A stretch of 64,000 nucleotides of DNA from NCBI GenBank assembly GCA_900540895.1, contig UQHV01000013.1:1-64000 (forward strand), in the 5' to 3' direction. This document shows, one piece after another, positions 1 through 7,985 of this stretch; position 1 is the stretch's first letter; each line of letters starts with the position of its first letter. This stretch comes from an uncultured Collinsella sp. (GTDB lineage Bacteria; Actinomycetota; Coriobacteriia; Coriobacteriales; Coriobacteriaceae). The notes under the pieces are model-generated. The model searched no databases, had not been told where the DNA came from, and was given only the letters and a program-made list of their open reading frames with translations. The translations under genes and the position numbers were made by a program.

Positions 1-371
1 GCCACGGCCAGCGCGCCCGCGCCGAGCGCCGCAAGGGCGAGTAGCTTCGCCGCGACGGCACGCCCGCGCGAGGGGACCGCCGTGAGGTTGGCGAGGCGCC
101 CGGCAGCGCGCTCCTCGTCCACGGCGAGCCCGCAGACGATGGCGGACATGAGCGGCATGAGGGCGCCGAGGAACTGGGCGTAGGCGTCCGCGCCCAGCGC
201 CGGGTCCCATCGGGTTATGGAGAAGTACTCGCCGCAGGCAAGACCGGCTGCCAGGCCGCAGACGAGGTGCACCACTGCGAGCGGGGAGCGCGCCAGGCGC
301 AGGGCCTCGGAGAGCAGGGCCCGCGAGAGAGTCATGCGTGGCGTCGGGTCGGAGAGTCGTGCCACGGCCAT
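1..371 (-). CDS. ABC transporter permease, lantibiotic-immunity (MutG/EpiG-like), partial
   Basis: Second permease of a three-gene ABC exporter. The visible N-terminal 123 residues have a short cytoplasmic lead, a hydrophobic segment after LRLARSPLAVVHL, then a second one in the region AQFLGALMPLMSAIVCGL, followed by a basic loop and a third hydrophobic stretch. This layout fits the small ABC-2 permeases of MutG/EpiG type, which form a membrane channel with a MutE-like partner. The ATG (369-371) overlaps the TGA of the upstream permease, so the two are translationally coupled. The C-terminus lies outside the window. The family call rests on context plus hydrophobicity; a generic ABC-2 permease is the alternative. 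Confidence 0.75.
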   Translation of the reverse strand, partial: MAVARLSDPTPRMTLSRALLSEALRLARSPLAVVHLVCGLAAGLACGEYFSITRWDPALGADAYAQFLGALMPLMSAIVCGLAVDEERAAGRLANLTAVPSRGRAVAAKLLALAALGAGALAV

Positions 372-1137
372 CACCTCTCCTCGGAGCGCGCGAACCAGGC
401 CGCGCCCGCCGCCGTGAGCGCGGCGAACGCGAGCGCGCAGACCGCAAGGCCCGCCAGTGTGAGCATGCCGTCCGCCGCGAGCGCCCCGCCGAGCGCCATG
501 TCCGCCGCGAGTGGCTCGCCGCTCGGCAGCACGGGGATGAAGCTCGTGGGGATGACCATGCTCGCCGACGGCGGAAAGAGCTGCGGCAGCGGCATCAGCG
601 ACCAGGCGAACCCACCCACGAGCTGCGTGGCGAGCGGGCAGAAGATGCCCGCGAGCATGCCGAGCCGCGCCGTGAGGAAGAGCCCTGCGGGGATCATCCA
701 CGCCGCGGTCACCGTGTTGACGAGCGCGCAGAGGAGCATCGTGAGCGTGCCCGCGACCGTGAGGCCCTGCGAGGAGAACGCCGATCCCGCGAGGTAGATG
801 CCGAAGACCACGAGGTTCGAGAGCGCGCAGAGCGCGAGGCACCAGAGCGCCTTGGCCCACCAGGCGCGCCTAAGCGGGAAGCCCAGGCCCAGAAGCCCCC
901 GCATCCGCGTGCGCGCGTCCGCCCGCGCGACGCACGCCACCACGAGCGAGAGAGACACGGGCAGGAAGAGCGCGTACCAGTAGTTCCACGCGCTGAAGAT
1001 CTGCACGCCCCGGTAGGGCATCGCGCCGAGCAGCGGCATCGGCAGCGCCATGAGCACGGCCAGGCGAACCGGTGCTGCGTGGCGCGACTTCAGGGCCTCG
1101 GCGCGCAGGCACGCGAGCAGGCCGCCTTTCTCGCCCG

Positions 1138-1141
<4 letters not shown>
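371..1141 (-). CDS. ABC transporter permease, lantibiotic-immunity (MutE/EpiE-like)
   Basis: A 256-residue membrane protein with about six hydrophobic segments and no soluble domain, the usual size of MutE/EpiE/NisE permeases (ABC-2 type). With the ATPase upstream and a second permease downstream it would form a peptide exporter that clears lantibiotics or similar cationic peptides from the membrane. ATGA overlaps on both sides (1138-1141 with the ATPase, 369-373 with the next permease) show one operon read leftward. The substrate cannot be read from sequence. No lantibiotic precursor or LanBC gene is visible, so an immunity-only or general peptide resistance role is more likely than a bacteriocin cluster. 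Confidence 0.8.
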
Positions 1142-1866
<725 letters not shown>

Positions 1867-1887
1867 GGGTTCGTCCTTTCTCTTCCG

Positions 1888-1920
1888 GGCGCGCGGGCCG
1901 AGTCGCCGTGCCCGCGCGCC
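1888..1920. repeat. GC-rich hairpin in the ABC leader region
   Basis: Arms GGCGCGCGGG and CCCGCGCGCC pair perfectly around a 13-base loop, just upstream of the ABC ATPase start. It lies in the divergent promoter region shared with the truncated TetR gene. It could be a leader hairpin of the ABC operon mRNA or part of an operator. There is no adjacent U-run, so a terminator is unlikely. Confidence 0.4.
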
Positions 1921-2061
1921 TTACCTTTCGGGTTCACCATCCATGGTGGGGCGCGTTTCTAACGAAGCCGTAACGGTCGTTGGGCTCTTTTGGCGCCAGC
2001 CCTTCTCGACCCGTACGCCACTCATGGTATGTTTGTCGCGTTAACAAGGACGGAGGTGCCC

Positions 2062-2163
2062 GTGGCACGCAATAAGTACCCGGAGGAGACGGTCGAGAAG
2101 ATTCTCGACGTTGCCGAGCGGCTCCTCGTGGAGCACGGCTACGAGCACACCACGATGATCTGA
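2062..2163 (+). pseudogene. Truncated TetR/AcrR-family regulator
   Basis: A GTG start with CGGAGG five bases upstream opens a 33-codon frame beginning VARNKYPEETVEKILDVAER and ending at TGA. This is the first helix and start of the DNA-binding domain of a TetR regulator (typical 'I..AA..L..E.GYE.TT' pattern). The recognition helix and the whole ligand domain are missing: the sequence switches at about 2160 to the end of an HsdS gene. It is divergent from the lantibiotic-type ABC operon, the usual place for its repressor. As it stands it cannot bind DNA, so the ABC operon may be deregulated, unless another copy exists elsewhere. Confidence 0.7.
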
Positions 2164-2389
2164 AGAGCAATACGCTAAACCGAAAAAGGTAATCGAAGCC
2201 GCGCCTGTGGACTTATCGAGGGTCGAGATTCCCGCCCCATCCATCGGCACCCAGCAGAAGGTCGTCGACATCCTCGACCGCTTCGACTCCCTAACGAAAT
2301 CACTCACCGACGGTATCCCCGCCGAAATCGAGGTACGCCGGGCGCAGTACGGGTACTACCGCGACCGCCTGCTCGACTTCCGAAACTAA
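2159..2389 (+). pseudogene. C-terminal remnant of type I restriction specificity subunit (HsdS)
   Basis: An open frame of about 76 codons ends in a typical HsdS tail. It has the distal conserved region I(P)APSIGTQQKVVDILDRF, a helical spacer SLTKSLTDGIPAEIEVRRAQ, and the terminal YYRDRLLDF box. Such tails follow the second target-recognition domain of type I specificity proteins. No TRD, no hsdM and no hsdR are present here. The frame is closed by a stop at 2156-2158, immediately at the point where the TetR sequence ends, so this is a recombination scar. A GTG at 2207 could in theory start a short peptide, but I see no ribosome site for it. Confidence 0.75.
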
Positions 2390-2399
2390 GCGAGAATAA

Positions 2400-2446
2400 G
2401 TTATCGGTACGCTTTTTTATAAAATGTAAAAAAGTACCCCCATAAC
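2400..2446. promoter_or_regulatory. Nested inverted repeat upstream of DUF4143 ATPase
   Basis: GTTATCGGTAC (2400-2410) pairs imperfectly with GTACCCCCATAAC (2434-2446), and inside it GCTTTTTTA pairs with TAAAAAAGTAC. The dyad separates the hsdS tail from the ATPase and lies 34 bases before its start codon. It may be a terminator for upstream transcription or an operator. Confidence 0.45.
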
Positions 2447-2479
2447 TGATAAAATGGACACTGAAAAAAGGGGTGCATC

Positions 2480-3715
2480 TTGCGTATATACCGACGTGAA
2501 AAGTATCTGAAGCGAATGCGTGGTTTCTACCACGATGACGGGATGATCAAGGTAATCACCGGTGTTCGCAGGTGTGGTAAATCCTGCCTCATGCAATCAA
2601 TCGCAGATGAACTTGTGGAATCCGGTGTAGCGAGCGACCACATCATCTATATCGACCTCGACTCACGGGAGAACAGGAAGGTCAAGACGACCGATGAGCT
2701 CGAAAATCTGATTGACATGTCGACCTCAGCAGACACTGAGGAGACGAAGTACCTCTTCATCGATGAGATTCAGAACGTAGAGGAATTCGAGCTGCTCATC
2801 AACGGCTACCGGACAGATGGCGGTTGGTCCATTTTCATTACCGGTTCGAATTCATATCTGCTTTCTGGGCAGCTTGTTACAAAGCTGACGGGTCGCTATA
2901 TCGAGTTCGAGGTGTTCCCACTCGACTTTGCGGAATATATCGATATGAAGCGTTTTCTCGGCAAGCCTGTCAATGACGTTCTCGTGGGAGAGTTTACCGA
3001 GTACCTGACCCTTGGAGGCTTTCCCAAAGCGCTGGAGTATGAGGGCGAGGATGAAAAGCGCACCTATATCAAAAGTGTTATTCACGAGATCTTTGAAAAG
3101 GACGTCAAACATTCGAACAAGATTAAGAATGTCTCGGTTTTCGATGCCGTCCAGACGTATCTCATCAACAACTTTGGTGCGCCGACGAACCTGAAGAACC
3201 TCCTTGCGTACTTCAATGATGTCGAGAAGATTCCCATCAAGCGCGAAACGCTCAATCGGTATATCCAGATTCTTGTTGACGCGAAGATCCTTTATCGCTG
3301 TTCGAGGTTCGATCTCAAGTCTCGGCGATCGCTTATCCGCGAAGAGAAGTACTACCTGGTTGATCCCGGCTTCTATTTCGCCATGAACACGGATGCGAGG
3401 ATTAACTACGGGCCGGCGTTGGAGAACGTGCTCTACCTCTATCTTGCATCGCGTGGGTACGAGCTTTCTGTGGGCCGTATTGGGAAGCTCGAGTGTGACT
3501 TCATTGCTCGTAGGCGCAATGCTTACGCCTACATCCAAGTCTCTATGTCGATTGCCGACAGAGGCGTCGAGGAGCGCGAGTACAGGCCGTTCGGCCACAT
3601 CAGGGATGGGTATCCGCGCTACTTGTTCACGCTTGATCCTCTATTGCAGGAGAGGGATGGCGTCAGGCACCTTAACATGGCGTCGTTTATGCAAGATGGC
3701 GGTGATCTTATTTGA
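2480..3715 (+). CDS. AAA ATPase with DUF4143 domain
   Basis: A 411-residue ATP-binding protein of the AAA_14/DUF4143 family. Walker A is GVRRCGKSC (about residues 29-37), Walker B with acidic pair is YLFIDEIQNVEE, and sensor-1 is FITGSNSYLLSG. The C-terminal half has the DUF4143 signature: an EYLTLGGFP motif, a winged helix-like region and the end segment YLYLASRGYELSVGRI.KLECDFIARR with a PD-(D/E)XK-like D/E-K arrangement. The cellular role of the family is not established. The gene starts with TTG/ATG-like codon context at 2480 after AAAAAAGGGG. It is single, more AT-rich than neighbours, and follows a restriction-gene remnant, which suggests horizontal acquisition. Confidence 0.85.
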   Translation: MRIYRREKYLKRMRGFYHDDGMIKVITGVRRCGKSCLMQSIADELVESGVASDHIIYIDLDSRENRKVKTTDELENLIDMSTSADTEETKYLFIDEIQNVEEFELLINGYRTDGGWSIFITGSNSYLLSGQLVTKLTGRYIEFEVFPLDFAEYIDMKRFLGKPVNDVLVGEFTEYLTLGGFPKALEYEGEDEKRTYIKSVIHEIFEKDVKHSNKIKNVSVFDAVQTYLINNFGAPTNLKNLLAYFNDVEKIPIKRETLNRYIQILVDAKILYRCSRFDLKSRRSLIREEKYYLVDPGFYFAMNTDARINYGPALENVLYLYLASRGYELSVGRIGKLECDFIARRRNAYAYIQVSMSIADRGVEEREYRPFGHIRDGYPRYLFTLDPLLQERDGVRHLNMASFMQDGGDLI

Positions 3716-3818
3716 GTGGTGGCCAGATCCCTTTGCTTCCAAGTGCGCAAACAGCGCGGGTATCAAATGAGGACCATTGCCTCACGTAGAATCGATAGAT
3801 TGAAAACTTGTTTTGATG

Positions 3819-3847
3819 TTGACAGGCTTTTGACCAGTGGCTCCTAT
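3819..3847 (+). promoter_or_regulatory. Probable sigma-70 type promoter
   Basis: TTGACA (3819-3824), a 17-base spacer, then TCCTAT (3842-3847), about 105 bases upstream of the flavodoxin reductase start. The rest of the 235-base gap (3716-3951) shows no gene. Confidence 0.4.
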
Positions 3848-3951
3848 TGCTGAGTGGGAATAGCTGAAACGAGGCGACTGCATAGCTCCATCTGTTTTGG
3901 TTACAACGAAATGTGTGCCGCGTGCCTGCGGCATGAAGGAGGGAGATTTCT

Positions 3952-4482
3952 ATGAATATCGTTGTATTGAGTGGTAGCCCGCGCAAGGGCGCCAATACCG
4001 ACACCATGGTCGAGGCGTTTGCCGAGACCGCGCGCGAGGCCGGCCATACGGTCGAGGTCATCCGCGTTGCCGGCAAAAAGATCGCTGGTTGCCTGGGGTG
4101 CCAGTATTGCTTCGCCCATGAGGGCACTTGCGTGCAGAAGGATGACATGGCCGACGTGATCGAGTCGCTGAAAGGCGCCGATATGGTTGTCTTCGCCTCG
4201 CCTATCTACTGGTTTGATATCACTGCGCAGGAGAAGGCCGCCATCGACCGCCTGTACGCCTTCGGTGCTACAGGCTTCCCGTTCACCAAGACGGCCCTTT
4301 TGCTCGATAGCCACAGCGAGGGCGTCTATGATGCGGCGATTGCTATGTACAGGGCCACATGCGCGTACTGCAAGTGGGAGGACCAGGGCATTGTCACCAT
4401 CAGCGGCATGACCGAGCGCGACAGCATGGCCTCCTCGCCCAAGTTGGAAGAGGTGCGAGAGCTCGCTCGCAAGCTCGCCTAA
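3952..4482 (+). CDS. Flavodoxin-family NAD(P)H-dependent FMN reductase
   Basis: A 176-residue flavodoxin-fold protein. The FMN phosphate loop is SGSPRKGANTDTM at residues 6-18, followed by a CLGCQYCFAHEGTC cysteine cluster and the FASPIYWFDITAQ motif that contacts the isoalloxazine ring. This is the iron-sulfur flavoprotein/NADPH-dependent reductase group common in gut anaerobes. They use FMN to move electrons to quinones, nitro compounds or unknown acceptors. ATG has AAGGAGGG at 7 bases. It appears to be a single gene. The physiological substrate is unknown. It resembles the protein at 62851-63474 but lacks that one's longer insert. Confidence 0.85.
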   Translation: MNIVVLSGSPRKGANTDTMVEAFAETAREAGHTVEVIRVAGKKIAGCLGCQYCFAHEGTCVQKDDMADVIESLKGADMVVFASPIYWFDITAQEKAAIDRLYAFGATGFPFTKTALLLDSHSEGVYDAAIAMYRATCAYCKWEDQGIVTISGMTERDSMASSPKLEEVRELARKLA

Positions 4483-4492
4483 GGACAAGAAG

Positions 4493-4564
4493 AACGCATG
4501 GCAATCGGTGCTGGTGGAAAATGCTTGCTATTCTTACCAAGAGGAATGCTGATTGCCATGCGTT
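4493..4564. repeat. 72-base hairpin with perfect 14-bp arms
   Basis: AACGCATGGCAATC (4493-4506) pairs with GATTGCCATGCGTT (4551-4564). The loop contains further pairing around GCTTGCTATTC. It sits between the convergent ends of the flavodoxin reductase and the ATPase pseudogene. It may act as a bidirectional terminator or be a REP-type element; no T-run follows. Confidence 0.55.
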
Positions 4565-4591
4565 GATGCTTCCGCGGACAATTCCGGCGTG

Positions 4592-5514
4592 CTAAAACGC
4601 CTTCTCGTTCAAGAATTCCCTGAACGCGGGAATGTCAAAGCCAACGAGACCACGCCCGCGCTCTCCAATGAAGCCGTCCTCCAGGAGGCGGCGTTTGTAT
4701 TGGCTTGCGTAGTTGCTGGCGACGCCCATGCGTTTGGCTATCTCCGAGACCCTGCTGGGGCCAGAATCGGGCAGCATCGCGAGCAAAAACTCAATGTCTT
4801 TATCGGAAAGCTCCCGATAGGTCGTTTCGAGAATTCGATCGCGCAGCTCCATGCGGGCAAGCAGAGAACCCTGCTGTACATCAGGTGCACTGATTTTGGG
4901 CGAGTTCTCCGAAACATCCCATGTGCGATATCCGACGAGCTGCATCATATAGGGAAATCCGTCGACGGCCTTCACGGCATCCTCGAGCGCTTCTGGCGTG
5001 ATTGAGCGGCCTCCGGCCTCAACGGTTTTGCGGAATGCGTTTGCAATTTCAACGTCAGTGATTCGTCCCAACTGATGATATTGGGAACGCCTAAGGAACG
5101 AGACGGAATCGTTGCGCAGCAACGCCGATACTTTGTAGGGCAGTCCTGCCATGAGTAGGGCAACTTTTTTACCTTCGCGTACAAAGTGCTGGTAAACAGA
5201 GGCAAATTGAAGCATTTCTTCGAGATCGACGGTGACTTCATCGATGGTGATGAGAAGTCCGATGTCATGTTTTTCGATTGCTTAAAGATGCCATTCATGC
5301 GCGTGCGCCAGTTGCCCTGAGCCTCTTGAGCATATGTCCAATCGATGCCCACTGGGCCAATTTGAACACCGTTTATGCGCGCGTGAGGCTGTGAGAGGTA
5401 GCTATCTGCGGCTTCTTTGGTTCGCTCGATAATATCTTCGAGCATGCCTGGCATGGCGGAGACATTTGCTGCGATCCATGGTGGCCCCTTTGCAGGTTTT
5501 GCTAGTTTTTGCAA
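4592..5514 (-). pseudogene. Decayed AAA ATPase (ATP-binding protein with C-terminal winged helix)
   Basis: Two overlapping frames together match most of the intact protein at 59341-60441. The first frame starts at 5514 and aligns from PWIAANVSAMPGMLEDI onward to about MNGIFKQSKN. Then a one-base shift near 5275-5285 moves the reading to a frame giving GLLITIDEV (Walker B), LLMAGLP, SVSFLRR, MQLVGYRTW and a terminal winged helix ending FREFLNEKAF. The Walker A region and everything before it are missing; the 5' end merges with a 19-bp repeat. Loss of the P-loop plus the frameshift makes ATPase function impossible as a single protein. Sequencing error could explain the shift but not the missing P-loop. 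Confidence 0.75.
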
Positions 5515-5543
5515 CTTTTGCTAATTTTTGCAAGTTTTGCTAA
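5487..5543. repeat. Three tandem copies of a 19-bp A/T-rich repeat
   Basis: Copies at 5487-5505, 5506-5524 and 5525-5543 with core TTTTTGCAACTTTTGCTAA. The second and third differ by one base; the first is more diverged. They replace the expected start of the ATPase pseudogene. Slippage or iteron-like binding sites are possible. Confidence 0.65.
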
Positions 5544-5620
5544 CGGTTTAACATGTCTTGTGCCGCGGGATTGCAGGAGTGAAAAACGGGGAGTTCTGTT
5601 ATTCCGACTACGTCGCAACG

Positions 5621-5663
5621 AGCGGGGCCCGGAGCGCGATGTTGCTGCGCTCCGGGCCCCGCT
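5621..5663. terminator. Strong GC hairpin, 17-bp perfect stem
   Basis: AGCGGGGCCCGGAGCGC (5621-5637) pairs perfectly with 5647-5663 around a 9-base loop. It lies 37 bases beyond the stop of the leftward topoisomerase A gene. It probably ends that transcript, although a clear U-run is lacking, so processing or bidirectional blocking is also possible. Confidence 0.6.
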
Positions 5664-5699
5664 GCTTTGTAAAACCATGACGGTTTGGCTGCCGTCGTC

Positions 5700-7940
5700 C
5701 TAGTCAAACAGACTCGGCATGTCGTTTTCTTTCATGAGGGCACCGGCGGAGGGCAGACTCTGCGCGGTGAACTTCTCGGCCGAGACGCCGGCGCCAAGGA
5801 TCTCTTCGGTTGTGCCGACGGTGGTGACCGAGCGGCCCTTCTTGGCCGTAAAGGCCTGGACACCCTGCGTGTTGGTTGTCGTCTTGGTCTTGAGTAGCGA
5901 CGTGTTGAAGTTCATCAGGCGATAGTCGCTCGAGACCAGCGCGATGTCGCGATCTTCCTTGAGCACCTGGGCATACAGCAGCTTGCTGCCGCCGTAGACG
6001 GCGTTCTTGAGGCGTTTGCGGTTGGTCTTGGTGACGTATCCAGAAAGCGCGACGCGCACCACGCGGCCGTTCTCAAAGACAAACAGCACGTCGGCCTTGT
6101 AGTCCTCGGGGTCGATGACCCAGATGACACTCTCGTCGGGTTCCATCTCGAGGTCGGTGGGCAGGTACGAGCCCAGCTGTGCCGACTTGGTGTCCTCAAA
6201 CGCCGCAACCTTGCACTTGTACACCTGGCTCTTGTTGGTAAAGACCAGCAGCTCGTGGGTGTTGGAGGACGGGAACTCGATAAAGGGCTTGTCGCCGTCC
6301 TTGTACTTGAGCGTGGTCGCCTTCTTGAGCACGCGGTCCGTCATCTTCTTAAGGTAGCCATCGCGCGAAAGCATGATGGTGACCGGGTACTCCTCGACCT
6401 CGGGCTCCAAGCTTACCTCGATAACCTCGTGGGGCTCAATCCCGCCCGTGCGGCGCGGCATCACGTACTTCTTGTTGACCGCGGCCAGCTCGTCGCTGAT
6501 GACCTTCTTGATGTTCTCCTCGCTGGAGAGGATCTCCTCAAGCTCGGCAATCTCGCCCTCAAGCTTGGCAATGTCCTTGGTGCGGTTGAGGATGTACTCC
6601 TCGTTGATGTTGCGGAGCTTAAGCTCGGCAACAAACTCGGCCTGGGTCTCGTCGATGTCGAAGCCGCGCATAAGGTTGGGCACGACCTCGGCCTCGAGCT
6701 TGGTGCCACGGATGATGGCGATCGCCTTGTCGATGTCGAGCAAGATCGCCTCGAGGCCGTGCAGCAGGTGCAGGCGCTCGGACTTTTTGCCCAGGTCAAA
6801 GTTAATGCGGCGACGCGTGGACTCAATACGCCACTTGACCCACTCGTGCAGGATCTGGCGCACGCCCATGACACGGGGATAGCCGTCGACGAGCACGTTG
6901 AAGTTGCACGAGAACGAATCCTGCAGCGTGGTCGAGCGATAGAGCTTGGCCATAAGCTTGTCGGGGTCGACGCCGCGCTTAAGGTCGATGGCGATGCGCA
7001 AACCCGAGAGGTCGGTTTCGTCGCGGATGTCTGCGATCTCCTTGACCTTGCCCTCCTTGGAGAGCTTGACGATGCGCTCGATGATGACATCGGTCTTAGT
7101 GGTGTAGGGAATCTCGTAGACCTCGATGATGCGCTCTTCGGGAATCCAACGCCAGCGGGAGCGAATCTGGAAGCTACCCAGTCCGGTCTCGATAATCTTT
7201 TCCATTTCCTCGCGGCGGTAGATGATCTCGCCGCCGGTCGAGAAGTCGGGCATGGGCATGTACTCGAGCAGGTCGCAGTCGGGATCCTGCAGGTAGTGCA
7301 TCGTGGCGGTGCAGACCTCGTTGAGGTTGAAACCGCAGATGTCAGACGCCATGGCGACGCCGATGCCTTTGTTGGCCGAGACAAGGATGTTGGGGAACGT
7401 GGTGGGCAGCAGGCGCGGCTCCTTCATGGCACCGTCGTAGCTGTCGACGAAGTCGACCGGGTCCTTGTCGATGTCCTTGAAGATCTCGGCACTGATGGGG
7501 GAGAGCTTGGCCTCGGTATAACGCGAGGCGGCGTAGCTCAGATCGCCCGAATAGTACTTGCCAAAGTTGCCCTTCGACTCAACGAACGGCGCGAGCAGCG
7601 CTTCGTTGCCCGTCGCCAGGCGCACCATCGTCTCGTAGATCGCGGCGTCGCCGTGCGGGTTGAGCTTCATGGTCTGGCCCACGATGTTGGCGCTCTTCTG
7701 GCGCTCGCCCTTGAGCAGGCCCATCTTGTACATGGTGTAGAGCAGCTTGCGGTGCGAGGGCTTAAAGCCGTCGATCTCGGGGAACGCACGCGAGACGTTG
7801 ACGCTCATGGCGTAGGGCATGTAGTTGACCTCGAGCGTCTGCGTGATCGGCTGGTCGGTGACCTCGGAGTGCAGGCCGATGACGTTCTCGGCGTTAACCT
7901 GCTTTTTCTTTGGCTGGTTCTTCGTCTTCTTCTTTGCCAC
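5700..7940 (-). CDS. parC: Type II DNA topoisomerase subunit A (topoisomerase IV/gyrase A family)
   Basis: A 746-residue DNA breakage-reunion subunit. The active-site tyrosine is Y141 in AASRYTEAKL, preceded by the winged-helix motif GDAAIYETMVRLA. The region KEPRLLPTTFPNILVSANKGIGVAM is the conserved wall of the DNA gate. The C-terminal beta-pinwheel is short and I see no QRRGGKG-type GyrA box, which fits ParC or a clostridial-type second topoisomerase more than supercoiling gyrase. With the B subunit upstream it would pass DNA duplexes through a double-strand break using ATP, mainly for decatenation. GTG start with AGAGG; the B gene ends 45 bases before. Chromosomal gyrA/gyrB presumably lie elsewhere. 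Confidence 0.85.
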   Translation of the reverse strand: MAKKKTKNQPKKKQVNAENVIGLHSEVTDQPITQTLEVNYMPYAMSVNVSRAFPEIDGFKPSHRKLLYTMYKMGLLKGERQKSANIVGQTMKLNPHGDAAIYETMVRLATGNEALLAPFVESKGNFGKYYSGDLSYAASRYTEAKLSPISAEIFKDIDKDPVDFVDSYDGAMKEPRLLPTTFPNILVSANKGIGVAMASDICGFNLNEVCTATMHYLQDPDCDLLEYMPMPDFSTGGEIIYRREEMEKIIETGLGSFQIRSRWRWIPEERIIEVYEIPYTTKTDVIIERIVKLSKEGKVKEIADIRDETDLSGLRIAIDLKRGVDPDKLMAKLYRSTTLQDSFSCNFNVLVDGYPRVMGVRQILHEWVKWRIESTRRRINFDLGKKSERLHLLHGLEAILLDIDKAIAIIRGTKLEAEVVPNLMRGFDIDETQAEFVAELKLRNINEEYILNRTKDIAKLEGEIAELEEILSSEENIKKVISDELAAVNKKYVMPRRTGGIEPHEVIEVSLEPEVEEYPVTIMLSRDGYLKKMTDRVLKKATTLKYKDGDKPFIEFPSSNTHELLVFTNKSQVYKCKVAAFEDTKSAQLGSYLPTDLEMEPDESVIWVIDPEDYKADVLFVFENGRVVRVALSGYVTKTNRKRLKNAVYGGSKLLYAQVLKEDRDIALVSSDYRLMNFNTSLLKTKTTTNTQGVQAFTAKKGRSVTTVGTTEEILGAGVSAEKFTAQSLPSAGALMKENDMPSLFD

Positions 7941-7985
7941 GATATCCTCTTGAACTTCTTATAGGCCGTCGTTATCGATTTGCTG

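Noticed and set aside
6255..7964. 569-codon rightward frame opposite parC
   Set aside because: Low-complexity Val/Asp/Leu/Gly composition and no family motifs; it mirrors the well-conserved topoisomerase gene.
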